The notes under the pieces: model-generated | What the model saw: only the letters and a program-made list of their open reading frames with translations | Told to the model about the DNA's origin: nothing | The model's database searches: none | Position numbers and translations under genes: made by a program | Shown: one piece after another, positions 24,932-33,278 of the stretch | Layout of the letters: each line of letters opens with the position of its first letter | Numbering within the stretch: position 1 is the first letter of the stretch | NCBI RefSeq assembly: GCF_026540895.1 | Contig: NZ_JALNUR010000025.1 | Coordinates: 1 to 47,798, forward strand | DNA length: 47,798 nt | Source of the DNA: Sphingomonas sp. GM_Shp_1 | GTDB lineage: Bacteria > Pseudomonadota > Alphaproteobacteria > Sphingomonadales > Sphingomonadaceae | Direction: 5' to 3'

Positions 24932-25840
24932 TTAGCCCGTGCTCCCCACCACCACACAGGCCAGCGCCATCAGCAACCCGGCGAACCGGTTCGACCGGAA
25001 CCGGTACAGCGCGCCTGCGCCGTCGTCGGGCTTCAACGTCATCACCTGCCAGGCCAGATGCACCGCCACCGGCACCAGCGCCGCGACCGCGAGCGGATCG
25101 GGCCGCACCAGCCAGATCGCCCCCGCCCAGCAGGCCAGCGCCGCGGCATAGAAGGCACCCACGCCCGGCTTCACATAGGCCCCCATCCGCAAAGCCGAGG
25201 AGCGCACCCCGATCAGCGCATCGTCCTCCCGATCCTGAAGCGCATAGATGGTGTCATATCCGATCACCCAGGCGATCGACCCGGCGTAAAGCAGCCAGAG
25301 CGGCGCGGAGAGTTCCCCCGCCACCTCGGCCCACCCGACCAGGGCCGCCCAACTGAACACCATGCCCAACCATGCCTGTGGCCACCAGGTGATCCGCTTC
25401 ATGAAGGGATAGGCGGCGACCGGCGCCAGGCTGGCCACCGCGACGATCGCCGCGAGCGGGCGCAACTGCACCAGCACGACCAGCCCGATCAGGCAGAGCA
25501 GCCCCAGCCAGATCAAGGCCAGCTTCACCGAAACCAGGCCCGACGGAATCGGTCGTGCTCGCGTCCGCGCGACCTGGGCATCCAGATCGCGGTCGACGAT
25601 ATCGTTGAACACGCACCCCGCCCCGCGCATCGCGATGGAGCCGAGCAGGAACCACAGGATCAGCGGCCACCGCTGCGGCAGGCCGCCCGCCAGCGCGATC
25701 GCCCAGGCACCGGGCCAGAAAAGCAGCCACCAGCCGATCGGCCGGTCCACCCTGGCGAGCAGTGCCAGCCCGCGCAGCCGGGGCGGCAGCCGCCCGACCA
25801 GTCCCTTATGCTCGCTATCGGGTACGATTTCGGTGGTCAT
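24932..25840 (-). CDS. ubiA: 4-hydroxybenzoate octaprenyltransferase
   Basis: Membrane enzyme that joins 4-hydroxybenzoate to a polyprenyl chain in ubiquinone synthesis. The 302-residue protein carries the first Asp-rich motif NDIVDRDLD (79-87), followed by the RPIPSG segment typical of UbiA, and the second Asp-rich region YDTIYALQDREDD. About eight membrane helices are visible. RPIGWWLLFWPGAW at 33-46 is characteristic. Ubiquinone is the substrate of the cyo oxidase encoded earlier in the window. It diverges from a small gene with 24 bases between the starts. Confidence 0.94.
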   Translation of the reverse strand: MTTEIVPDSEHKGLVGRLPPRLRGLALLARVDRPIGWWLLFWPGAWAIALAGGLPQRWPLILWFLLGSIAMRGAGCVFNDIVDRDLDAQVARTRARPIPSGLVSVKLALIWLGLLCLIGLVVLVQLRPLAAIVAVASLAPVAAYPFMKRITWWPQAWLGMVFSWAALVGWAEVAGELSAPLWLLYAGSIAWVIGYDTIYALQDREDDALIGVRSSALRMGAYVKPGVGAFYAAALACWAGAIWLVRPDPLAVAALVPVAVHLAWQVMTLKPDDGAGALYRFRSNRFAGLLMALACVVVGSTG

Positions 25841-25864
25841 GGCATTCGCCTATGGAGGCGACCC

Positions 25865-26074
25865 GTGGCGCGCAAGCCCGTTCGCGGCTATCACCGGTCC
25901 GGTGACACCTTGTCCCGTCTTGCCACGATGATCGGCCTGTCGGTCGCGGTCGGTCGTTTCGTCGAAGCTTTGTTCTGGGCGATCCTGCGCGTGGCGGGGA
26001 TGGTCGGCGGGGTGGTGCTGCTCGTGGCGTTGGGGCTGGGCGTCCTCTGGTGGCTGATCCGGCGGCGGCGTTAG
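25865..26074 (+). CDS. Small membrane protein with GTG start, unknown function
   Basis: A 69-residue protein with a basic N-terminus (MARKPVRGYHRSGDTLSRL), a weakly hydrophobic stretch (about 25-40), a strong membrane helix (VGGVVLLVALGLGVLWWLI) and an RRRR end. The GTG start has GGAGG 6-7 bases upstream, which is why I prefer it to the internal ATG at 25928. It diverges from ubiA and its stop overlaps the convergent glycosyltransferase stop by 4 bases. No family recognised. Confidence 0.6.
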   Translation: MARKPVRGYHRSGDTLSRLATMIGLSVAVGRFVEALFWAILRVAGMVGGVVLLVALGLGVLWWLIRRRR

Positions 26075-27084
26075 GCGGCCAGCATCGCCAGTTGCGATCG
26101 AATCACGTCGAGATTGTGCTGGGCCAGATGGCTGCCGCGACCCGCGATGCTGCCCTCCAGTTGCGGGCGCTCGCCGATCGCCAGGCAGCGTTCCCAGGCC
26201 CCCTCGGCCAGCGGCAGCCAATGATCGAGCGCGCGGCCCGGCTCGGCCAGCGCCAGATCGAGCAACAGGTCGCCCAATATGAAGAAATAATCGGGCGACT
26301 CCGGCCAATTGGCGAATTCCCCGTCCGCCAGCGCCAGCGCGTCGTCCAGCCGTCCGGCCTTGGTCAGGAATTGGATGGCGTTGATGACCAGCTCATGCCG
26401 CCAGTTCGCGGTCGGCGCGGTGGCCGCCAGCGCGCGGGCGTAATAGTCGCAGCCGGCGGGGATATCGCCGCGCATCTGCGAATCCTTGCCCAGCTGGTAG
26501 AGGAGATAGGCGTCGTCGGGGCGCTCGGCGAGATCGTCGAGCAGCAAATGGTGGTTGCGGTCCTTCTTCCGCTCGATCTGCGCGGCGAGATAGCCGTCAT
26601 GCCCGATATCGAGTGCGATCCGGTGGCGGGGCAGGGGGGAGGCGATCTGTTCGTGGACCCGCCCCTCATAGAAGACGCCGCGCGGGACCAGCCGCGTCAC
26701 CCAGCTTCGCTGGACCGTGTCCGCGCCTTCCGCCTGGTTATGGATGCACGGGCACCCCAGCCGATCGGGTGCGGCGGCGCACCATTGGCGAATGACCGCG
26801 CCGCCGCCCGCGATCCATTCATCGGCATCGAGGATCAGGTTCCAATCGGCATCGGCCAGCGTCAGCGCATGGTTGCGGGCGATCGCGAAACTGTCGGGCC
26901 AGTCGAGATGATGGACCTCCGCGCCCAGCTTCCGCGCGATGGCGACGGTATCGTCGGTCGACCCGGTGTCGAGCACGACCATCCGATCGACCCAGGGCGC
27001 CACGCTGCTCAGGCAGCGGGCGATGCTGCGCGCCTCGTCGCGGACGATCAGCACGGCGGCGATATCGGTCGTGGTCCGTGCCAT
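26071..27084 (-). CDS. GT2 glycosyltransferase with C-terminal TPR-like region
   Basis: A 337-residue protein. The N-terminal half (to about 120) is a family-2 glycosyltransferase domain: VLIVRDEARSIARCL, VVLDTGSTDDT, and the metal/nucleotide site LILDADEW (DxD-like). Residues from about 180 form helix pairs resembling tetratricopeptide repeats (AYLLYQLGKDSQMRGD, HELVINAIQFLTKAGRLDDALAL). This build is common in proteins annotated as SPBc2-like or WaaE-like transferases; the acceptor is unknown. It stands alone and is not part of a visible polysaccharide cluster. Confidence 0.85.
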   Translation of the reverse strand: MARTTTDIAAVLIVRDEARSIARCLSSVAPWVDRMVVLDTGSTDDTVAIARKLGAEVHHLDWPDSFAIARNHALTLADADWNLILDADEWIAGGGAVIRQWCAAAPDRLGCPCIHNQAEGADTVQRSWVTRLVPRGVFYEGRVHEQIASPLPRHRIALDIGHDGYLAAQIERKKDRNHHLLLDDLAERPDDAYLLYQLGKDSQMRGDIPAGCDYYARALAATAPTANWRHELVINAIQFLTKAGRLDDALALADGEFANWPESPDYFFILGDLLLDLALAEPGRALDHWLPLAEGAWERCLAIGERPQLEGSIAGRGSHLAQHNLDVIRSQLAMLAA

Positions 27085-27171
27085 GGGCGCGACTTTCCCT
27101 ATCGGCTATCGCCGGATGCGATGGCGCGGCGCCGTTAAAGCGCATCGGGGTAAGGAAAGTCTGAACGCGCC

Positions 27172-27927
27172 CTATTTGGCCAGCCGTCCATCCTCCAGCG
27201 CGGCCATGTCGAACGGGAAGAGCAGGTCGGGGTCGGGCAGTTTGACGTCCGTCGCGATCTCGGGCGGGGCGATGCGGTGCAGGATGTGGCGGATGATCGC
27301 GATCCGCGCGTCCTTCTTGTCGTCGGCACGGACGATATGCCACGGCGCGAAGGGGGTGTGGGTGCGGGTCAGCATCGTGTCGCGCGCCGCCGAATAGTCC
27401 GCCCATTTGGCCTGCGCGACCTTGTCCATGTCGGAGACCTTCAGCGCCTTCAGCGGATCGGTCCGCCGCGCCTCCAGCCGTTCCTCCTGCTCGGCCTTGC
27501 CGATATCGAGCCAGATCTTGACCAGCTTGATGCCGCTTTCCACCAGCATCCGCTCGAAATCGGGGGCGTCGCGCAGGAATGCTTCCTGCTCGGTCGCGGT
27601 GGAGAAGCCCATCACCACCTCCACGCCCGCGCGATTGTACCAGCTGCGGTTGAAGATCACGATCTCGCCCGCAGCGGGCAGATGGGTGACGTAGCGCTGG
27701 AAATACCATTGGGTGCGTTCGCGGTCGGACGGCTTGGGCAGGGCGACGACGCGGGTGGCGCGGACCGAGAGATGCTCGGTGATGCGCTTGATCGTCCCGT
27801 CCTTGCCCGCCCCGTCGCGCCCTTCCAGGACGATGACAACGCGCTCGTCGGAGTTCGCCATCGCCATCTGGGTGCGGACCAGCGCCAGTTGCAGCGCCTC
27901 CAGTTCCTCGTGATACTGTTTCGCCAT
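27172..27927 (-). CDS. ppk2: Polyphosphate kinase 2
   Basis: A 251-residue single-domain PPK2, which moves phosphate between polyphosphate and nucleotides. Motifs visible are the Walker A loop LEGRDGAGKDGTI, the EHLSVRATRVVALPKPSDRERTQWYFQRY segment (Walker-B region and lid) and IFNRSWYNRAGVEVVMGF. The pattern matches the short, class-I type, but which nucleotide is used is not readable. The ATG at 27927 is preferred because AGGAGGTGACG precedes it; a GTG six bases earlier lies within that ribosome-binding site. It diverges from rsmE. Confidence 0.92.
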   Translation of the reverse strand: MAKQYHEELEALQLALVRTQMAMANSDERVVIVLEGRDGAGKDGTIKRITEHLSVRATRVVALPKPSDRERTQWYFQRYVTHLPAAGEIVIFNRSWYNRAGVEVVMGFSTATEQEAFLRDAPDFERMLVESGIKLVKIWLDIGKAEQEERLEARRTDPLKALKVSDMDKVAQAKWADYSAARDTMLTRTHTPFAPWHIVRADDKKDARIAIIRHILHRIAPPEIATDVKLPDPDLLFPFDMAALEDGRLAK

Positions 27928-28004
27928 CGTCACCTCCTGGTGAGGAGAAACGCCGGAAACCGCAAAAGTGGCAAGTGCGGCGCGACCCGTGTAAGCGAAG
28001 CCCC

Positions 28005-28748
28005 ATGCCCGCTACCCCCGCCTGGCCGCCCCAATCCACGCCCCGCCTGTTCGTCGACGAGCTTCTGGCCGAGGGGCCGATCCGCATCGACGGTCCCGCC
28101 GCGCATTATCTGGTGTCGGTGATGCGCACCAAGGTCGGCGATCCGGTCAAGCTGTTCGACGACCGCACCGGCGAATGGCTGGGCGTCGCGGCCTCGGTCG
28201 GCAAGCGCGACCTGACCCTGGACGTGACCGAGCGGCTTCGCGAGCGCGAGGCGGTGCCCGACCTGTGGCTGTGCGCCGCGCCGCTCAAGAAGGGGCGGGT
28301 CGACTGGCTGGCGGAAAAGGCGTGCGAACTGGGCGTGGCAAAGCTGGTGCCCGTCGTCACGCGACGCACCGTGGTCGACAAGCCCAATACCGAGCGGCTG
28401 CGCGCCCACATGATCGAGGCGGCCGAGCAATGCGGCCGCACCGCCCTGCCGCACGTGGCCGAGCCGGTGAAGCTGCCCGCGCTGCTCCGCGACTGGCCGG
28501 AAGGCCGCGCGCTGTTCTTCGCCGACGAGACGGGTGGCGTCCCCGCGCTCGACGCCATGCGCGCGCATAAGGGTCCGGCGGCGATCCTGATCGGGCCAGA
28601 AGGCGGCTTCGATAGCGATGAGCGCGAGGCGATCCGGGCCCATCCCTCCGCCATCGGCATCGGCCTGGGCCCGCGCATCCTGCGCGCCGATACGGCGGCG
28701 GCGGCGGCGGTGTCGCTCTGGATGGCGGCGGCAGGCGACTGGCGTTGA
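28005..28748 (+). CDS. rsmE: 16S rRNA m3U1498 methyltransferase
   Basis: SPOUT-family methyltransferase that N3-methylates U1498 of 16S rRNA using SAM. The 247-residue protein has an N-terminal PUA-like region (RLFVDELLAEGPIRI, HYLVSVMRTKVGD) and a C-terminal knotted SAM site with AAEQCGR, LIGPEGGFDSDE and LGPRILRADTAAAAA. The ATG at 28005 gives the usual length. It is followed by gshA on the same strand after 45 bases, a gap that contains an unbroken 15-base GC alternation (28766-28780). Confidence 0.94.
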   Translation: MPATPAWPPQSTPRLFVDELLAEGPIRIDGPAAHYLVSVMRTKVGDPVKLFDDRTGEWLGVAASVGKRDLTLDVTERLREREAVPDLWLCAAPLKKGRVDWLAEKACELGVAKLVPVVTRRTVVDKPNTERLRAHMIEAAEQCGRTALPHVAEPVKLPALLRDWPEGRALFFADETGGVPALDAMRAHKGPAAILIGPEGGFDSDEREAIRAHPSAIGIGLGPRILRADTAAAAAVSLWMAAAGDWR

Positions 28749-28793
28749 TTCACCCTATGGCGTGAGCGCGCGCGCGCGCGTAAGGCGCGGTTC

Positions 28794-30167
28794 ATGAGCA
28801 CCAAGACCGCGAGCACCGCCAAGGGCGCCATCATCGAGTCCCGCGACCAGTTGATCGCCAGTTTCGCGCGTGGGGAAAAGCCCCGCGACCGCTGGCGGAT
28901 CGGCACCGAGCACGAGAAGTTCGTCTATGCGCTCGGCGACCATCACGCGCCATCCTATGACGAGCCGTCGGGCATCCGCGCCTTGTTGGGCGAATTGGAG
29001 CAATATGGCTGGGAACCGGTGCTGGAGGGCGGCAACGTCATCGCGTTGAACGGCGCGGACGGCTCGATCAGCCTGGAGCCCGCCGGGCAGTTCGAGCTGT
29101 CCGGCGCGCCGCTCGACAATCTGCACCAGACCTGTGCCGAGACCGGGCGTCACTTGGCTCAGGTCAAGGCGGCGGGCGACAAGCTGGGCGTCGGTTTCCT
29201 GGGCCTGGGCATGTGGCCGGACAAGACCCGTGCCGAACTGCCCATCATGCCCAAGGGCCGCTATGCGATCATGCTGCGCCACATGCCGCGCGTCGGCTCG
29301 CTGGGCCTCGACATGATGCTGCGGACCTCGACCATCCAGGTGAATCTGGATTACGCGTCCGAGGCCGACATGGTGAAGAAGTTCCGTGTGGGCCTGGCGC
29401 TGCAACCGCTGGCGACCGCGCTCTTCGCCAATTCGCCCTTCACCGAAGGCAAGCCCAACGGGATGCTGTCCTTCCGCAGCCATATCTGGTCGGACACCGA
29501 CCCCGCGCGTACCGGCATGCTGCCCTTCGTGTTCGAGGATGGCTTCGGATATGAGCGCTATGCCGACTATGCGCTCGATGTGCCGATGTACTTCGTCTAC
29601 CGCGAGGGCACGTATATCGACGCGGCGGGGCTATCCTTCCGCGACTTCCTGAAGGGCGAGCTGTCGGTCCTGCCGGGCGAATTGCCGACGATCGACGACT
29701 GGAACGACCATCTGTCGACTGCCTTTCCCGAAGTGCGGCTCAAGACCTTCCTGGAGATGCGCGGCGCCGATGGTGGCCCGTGGAACCGGATCTGCGCGCT
29801 GCCTGCTTTGTGGGTGGGGCTGCTCTATGACGACGGCGCGCTCGATGCGGCGTGGGACTTGGTGAAGGATTGGTCGCTGAACGAGCGCCAGGCGCTGCGC
29901 GACTCGGTGCCGGAGCTGGCGCTGGATGCGCCGTTGCCGGGTGGCGGGCGGTTGCGCGATATCGCGGGCGAGGTGCTCGACATTGCGCATGTCGGCCTGG
30001 CGGCGCGCGCGCGGCTGAACGGAGCAGGGGATAACGAGACCGGCTTCCTCGACCCGCTGCGCGAGATCGTCCGCTCGGGCAAGGTGCCCGCGCAGGTGCT
30101 GCTTGATCGTTATCATGGCGAGTGGGGTGGGGATATCTCGCGGGTTTACGGAGAAGCAAGCTTCTGA
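28794..30167 (+). CDS. gshA: Glutamate-cysteine ligase (plant/alphaproteobacterial type)
   Basis: First enzyme of glutathione synthesis, joining glutamate and cysteine with ATP. The 457-residue protein matches the plant-like GCS2 branch: WRIGTEHEKFVY, the glycine-rich LEGGNVIALNG, SLEPAGQFELSG, the MLRTSTIQVNLDY segment and ANSPFTEGKPNG. The family type fits alphaproteobacteria and differs from the enterobacterial GshA. No glutathione synthetase gene is in the window. It ends at an inverted repeat shared with the convergent membrane protein. Confidence 0.93.
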   Translation: MSTKTASTAKGAIIESRDQLIASFARGEKPRDRWRIGTEHEKFVYALGDHHAPSYDEPSGIRALLGELEQYGWEPVLEGGNVIALNGADGSISLEPAGQFELSGAPLDNLHQTCAETGRHLAQVKAAGDKLGVGFLGLGMWPDKTRAELPIMPKGRYAIMLRHMPRVGSLGLDMMLRTSTIQVNLDYASEADMVKKFRVGLALQPLATALFANSPFTEGKPNGMLSFRSHIWSDTDPARTGMLPFVFEDGFGYERYADYALDVPMYFVYREGTYIDAAGLSFRDFLKGELSVLPGELPTIDDWNDHLSTAFPEVRLKTFLEMRGADGGPWNRICALPALWVGLLYDDGALDAAWDLVKDWSLNERQALRDSVPELALDAPLPGGGRLRDIAGEVLDIAHVGLAARARLNGAGDNETGFLDPLREIVRSGKVPAQVLLDRYHGEWGGDISRVYGEASF

Positions 30168-30183
30168 GGTTCCCACGTGGCCC

Positions 30184-30246
30184 TCGACTTCGCTCAGCCT
30201 GAACGGGCCGTAGGTTAAAACCTCCGTTCAGCCTGAGCGAAGTCGA
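30184..30246. repeat. Inverted repeat (TCGACTTCGCTCAG type), likely two-way terminator
   Basis: Two 23-base arms (TCGACTTCGCTCAGCCTGAACGG and its inverse) pair with one central mismatch around a 17-base loop. It lies between the convergent gshA and the ICMT-like gene, where a long stable hairpin would stop transcription from both sides. This is a third repeat family, unrelated to the TCCTCCCC or CATCCCAGC ones. Confidence 0.75.
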
Positions 30247-30261
30247 ATGCCAAGGGAATCC

Positions 30262-31530
30262 CTACCGCCCCATCACCCAGCGAAAGAAACGCGGCACCGC
30301 TCCGTACTGCGCCATCCAGTCCGAATAGTCCCGATACGCCGGATCGGCGGACAAATGCCGCTCCTCGGTCTTGGCCCGCCAGTAATAGACCCCGCTGACC
30401 ACCCCCAGCAGCAACGTACTCCGCGCTGCATCCACCCAGGTCCCCGTCGACAGGATCGGAATGGTCGCGATCCACCAGAAGATGTTTTTCGACAGATAGG
30501 CCGGATGCCGCGACACAGCATAGGGCCCGTGGGTCAGGATGCCCCGGTGGGTCAGGTTGGAAAAGCGGATGCCGAACGCCACCGTCGACCATGCGTAGAC
30601 GGCGGTCAGCGCCACCAACACCGCGCCGATCCCCGCCAGCACGACCGGATGCCCCGCGAACCAGTAACTCCACTCCGCCGTCCCCGGCCGATAGTTGAGC
30701 GGCCCGTTATCCCCCATCAGGATCGTCGGCGGGTAACAGATCAGCGCCGCCGACCAGGCTGCCGCATAGGGGTTGGCCGAGCGGATATGCGCATCCAGCG
30801 GCCGCATGGTCAGCATATAACCGACCGTCGCAAAGGCCACGTCGATCAGGAACATCAGCGTGATCAGCCAGTTGGCCAGCGCCACCGGATCATGCAGCAC
30901 TACGGACAGGTCGCCGCGCACGAACATCCCGAACCCCCCCGGCACGACGCCCAGCATGAAGGGCAGAAAGAACGCCTTCACCGCCCAGGCGCGCAGATGG
31001 GCATGGATCGCCTCCGCCTCCACCCCCGGCTGCCCGGTCAGCCACGCCCCCAGCATCCACGCCCCGTCCTTGGGCTCCACCAGCCGTCGATCGAGCCACA
31101 GCACATAAGGAATGGACAGCAGGAAGAGCAAAGGCGCGGCCCAGGCCAGGCAGTTCATCGCGAACAGGAAAATGCCCTGCCAATAGAAGCGCCCCGTCGC
31201 GAAGATCAGCGCGATCCCGCCGAAGGTCGCCCATAGCCCGGCCAGCTTGGTCAGGCTGATGTCCAGCGTCTCGCGATACGGACGCGGATGGGTCCAGTCG
31301 ATGCCGGTCGAGGGACGGCGATGCACCCGGTCGACCAGGACCGACCAGAGCAGCATCGGCACCCCGGCGCACAGCAGATGGAACAGCGCTGCATAGGGCC
31401 CGTCCAGATGCCGCCACCGCGCAAAGGCGATCCACGCGACCGATCCGACCAGCCCCGCCAAGCCGACGCCATGACTGACGGCGGAGGCGGGGCGCGGCGG
31501 GCGGGCTGACGGGGAGGAAGGATCGGCCAT
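30262..31530 (-). CDS. Multi-pass membrane protein with C-terminal isoprenylcysteine methyltransferase-like domain
   Basis: A 422-residue protein with around ten hydrophobic helices. The C-terminal 110 residues carry the ICMT/phospholipid-methyltransferase pattern: HRGILTHGPYAVSRHPAYLSKN, then WRAKTEERHLSADPAYRDY, where the His-Pro and Glu-Glu are the usual SAM-site residues. The N-terminal two thirds are helices without a motif I know. The target is unknown: a lipid or small hydrophobic molecule is plausible because bacteria mostly lack prenylated CaaX proteins. It is a single gene, ending at the gshA repeat and preceded by a family-1 repeat. Confidence 0.8.
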   Translation of the reverse strand: MADPSSPSARPPRPASAVSHGVGLAGLVGSVAWIAFARWRHLDGPYAALFHLLCAGVPMLLWSVLVDRVHRRPSTGIDWTHPRPYRETLDISLTKLAGLWATFGGIALIFATGRFYWQGIFLFAMNCLAWAAPLLFLLSIPYVLWLDRRLVEPKDGAWMLGAWLTGQPGVEAEAIHAHLRAWAVKAFFLPFMLGVVPGGFGMFVRGDLSVVLHDPVALANWLITLMFLIDVAFATVGYMLTMRPLDAHIRSANPYAAAWSAALICYPPTILMGDNGPLNYRPGTAEWSYWFAGHPVVLAGIGAVLVALTAVYAWSTVAFGIRFSNLTHRGILTHGPYAVSRHPAYLSKNIFWWIATIPILSTGTWVDAARSTLLLGVVSGVYYWRAKTEERHLSADPAYRDYSDWMAQYGAVPRFFRWVMGR

Positions 31531-31584
31531 GGAATGCGAGGGCTTAGCCTATTTCGGTAATCAAGGCGTTAGGGCCGATCACAA

Positions 31585-31712
31585 TCCTCCCCGGCACGGG
31601 GAGGGGGACCGCCGCGAAGCGGTGGTGGAGGGGGATCACCGCAAGGGGCGTCCCATGTCGAAATGCCCCTCCGCCAGGCCTTCGGCCTGCCACCTCCCCG
31701 TGCCGGGGAGGA
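31585..31712. repeat. Palindromic intergenic repeat (family 1), full copy
   Basis: TCCTCCCCGGCACGGGGAGG at one end and CCTCCCCGTGCCGGGGAGGA at the other are inverted copies. Inner hairpins include ACCGCCGCGAAGCGGT, CATGTCG and GCCTTCGGC. It lies between the ICMT-like gene and the HTH-like gene and fills almost all of that gap. Confidence 0.8.
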
Positions 31713-31719
31713 TGAAGCG

Positions 31720-32172
31720 CTACTCTGCCTCCGCCGCCAAAATCCCCCGAATCTCGTCCTCGCTGATCCCGAACGCGCCCGCTAGGCCGCCCAGTGACGC
31801 GCCGCGCTTGGCCAGCTCGCGAATCCGCCCCTCGTCGATCAGCGTCGCATAGCCGCGCGTGTCGCGCTGTTCGCGCACCACGTCCTTGCGGCCCGAGGTA
31901 CGGTGGCGCTTGGCGGCGGCGGCATGCGGGTCTTTCGCGGCGGCGGCCATCTCGGCCTCGCGGCGGGCGGTGCGTTCCGCCTCGCGCGCGGCGATGTCGC
32001 GCTCGCGATTCGCTGCGCGGGCCTCCAGCCGACTGGCCATCAGCGATTCGCGCTCGCCGGCGCGCGCCTCACGCGCCTTCGCCCGGGCGGCGGCGCGTTC
32101 TTCCAGGCTGTCGTTGGTACGGATGCGCAAACCGCCTTTGGCGGGCGTCACGCCCCAGCTGTCATCGACCAA
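31720..32172 (-). CDS. Small charged coiled-coil protein with C-terminal helix-turn-helix-like segment
   Basis: A 150-residue protein, likely cytoplasmic. Residues about 20-85 are almost wholly Ala, Arg and Glu (long helix, coiled coil likely), followed by KRHRTSGRKDVVREQRDTRGY and a C-terminal part, LIDEGRIRELAKRGASLGGL then AGAFGISEDEIRGIL, that reads like a helix-turn-helix. I chose the TTG at 32172 (reading MVDDSWGV) because GGGAGGGAG lies 7 bases before it; upstream codons in the same frame are not protein-like. No named family recognised. DNA or RNA binding is inference. Confidence 0.6.
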   Translation of the reverse strand: MVDDSWGVTPAKGGLRIRTNDSLEERAAARAKAREARAGERESLMASRLEARAANRERDIAAREAERTARREAEMAAAAKDPHAAAAKRHRTSGRKDVVREQRDTRGYATLIDEGRIRELAKRGASLGGLAGAFGISEDEIRGILAAEAE

Positions 32173-32310
32173 TTCCGGCTCCCTCCCGATACGAGGCGGT
32201 CGTCTATAGCCGCGCGGTCGAGCATCGCCAGAGGGATTGATCGGGCGACCGAGGCAACCGGTGGACAATCCGCTGGTTATTGATCCAGACTAGAAAAATG
32301 GGAGGATGCG

Positions 32311-32517
32311 ATGAACCCGATGCTCGACCCCGACCTGATCGAATATATGGACGACCAGACCCTGCTCGCGGCCTTCACCCTGGCCACGGGCGCGGGCGAT
32401 CGCGAGGATATCGCGGCGATCAGCGCCGAAATGGCCCGCCGTCATCTGGCTCCGCCCGGGCCGCTTGCCGGTCTGACGGGCCGGGGCGGGATCGGGTCGG
32501 CATCCCTAGCCGTCTGA
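32311..32517 (+). CDS. Small acidic protein, unknown function
   Basis: A 68-residue soluble protein with an acidic N-terminal half (MLDPDLIEYMDDQTLL) and a Gly/Ala-rich tail. GGGAGG lies 7 bases before the ATG, which makes translation believable. No motif or family recognised. It is transcribed towards trmB, which ends 16 bases beyond its stop on the other strand. Confidence 0.5.
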   Translation: MNPMLDPDLIEYMDDQTLLAAFTLATGAGDREDIAAISAEMARRHLAPPGPLAGLTGRGGIGSASLAV

Positions 32518-32533
32518 TCGCTTCTGCCGTCGC

Positions 32534-33214
32534 TTATCGGCGGATATATCGGAAATACCACACCTCATGCCCCTGGCGTCGAGCCTTGCGCTCGTAACGC
32601 GTTTCGGGCCAGTCGGCGGGGCGGGTCAGGAAGTCGCTTGGCGTGCGCGCCTGCCAGACGAAGTCTTTCCGCGCGTTCATGATCATCATCGACCAGTGGC
32701 AATAGGTCGGGTCGTCGGTGCCGAGGCGAAACTCCCCGCCCGACTTCAGCTTGCGCGCGATGGTGTCGAGGGGACCGTGGTTCATCATCCGCCGCTTGGC
32801 ATGGCGCGCCTTGGGCCAGGGGTCGGGATGGAGCAGATAGACCCGCTCCAGGCTGGCATCGGGCAGACGCTCGATCACCTCCAGTGCGTCGCCCATGTGC
32901 AGGCGGACATTGGTCAGCTCGCGGTCGCGGATATGGCCGAGCGCGCCGACCACCCCGTTCAGGAAGGGCTCGCAGCCGATGAAGCCGGTGCCGGGCGCGG
33001 CTTCCGCCTGTCCCGCCAGATGCTCGCCCGCGCCGAAGCCGATCTCGACCTGGAGCGGCCGGTCGTCGCCGAACAGCCGCACGGCGTCCAGCGGTCCATC
33101 CTCGGGCACGCTGACAGCGGGCAACATCTCTTCGACCAGCGCGGCCTGGCCCTGGCGCAGCTTGTGGCCCTGTCGCCGACCATAAAGGCGGCGGATCGTC
33201 GTCGGATCGTTCAT
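32534..33214 (-). CDS. trmB: tRNA (guanine-N7-)-methyltransferase
   Basis: Makes m7G46 in the tRNA variable loop using SAM. The 226-residue Rossmann-fold protein contains VEIGFGAGEH (SAM loop), GCEPFLNGV, LHPDPWPKARHAKRRM and the C-terminal ETRYERKARRQGHEVWYF. The ATG at 33214 (MNDPTTIRRLYGRRQGH) gives the usual start for alphaproteobacterial members. In related bacteria trmB follows metK directly; here a transporter gene on the other strand lies between them. Confidence 0.95.
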   Translation of the reverse strand: MNDPTTIRRLYGRRQGHKLRQGQAALVEEMLPAVSVPEDGPLDAVRLFGDDRPLQVEIGFGAGEHLAGQAEAAPGTGFIGCEPFLNGVVGALGHIRDRELTNVRLHMGDALEVIERLPDASLERVYLLHPDPWPKARHAKRRMMNHGPLDTIARKLKSGGEFRLGTDDPTYCHWSMMIMNARKDFVWQARTPSDFLTRPADWPETRYERKARRQGHEVWYFRYIRR

Positions 33215-33278
33215 CGCCGGGCCCTTAGCGCGGGGAGGGAGGGGAGCCAAGACCGGCGTCGCTCGTTGCCCCGACACG

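Noticed and set aside
30262..31530. The ICMT-like protein as a true CaaX carboxyl methyltransferase
   Set aside because: No prenylated-protein machinery is visible, and the protein is far longer than the eukaryotic enzyme.
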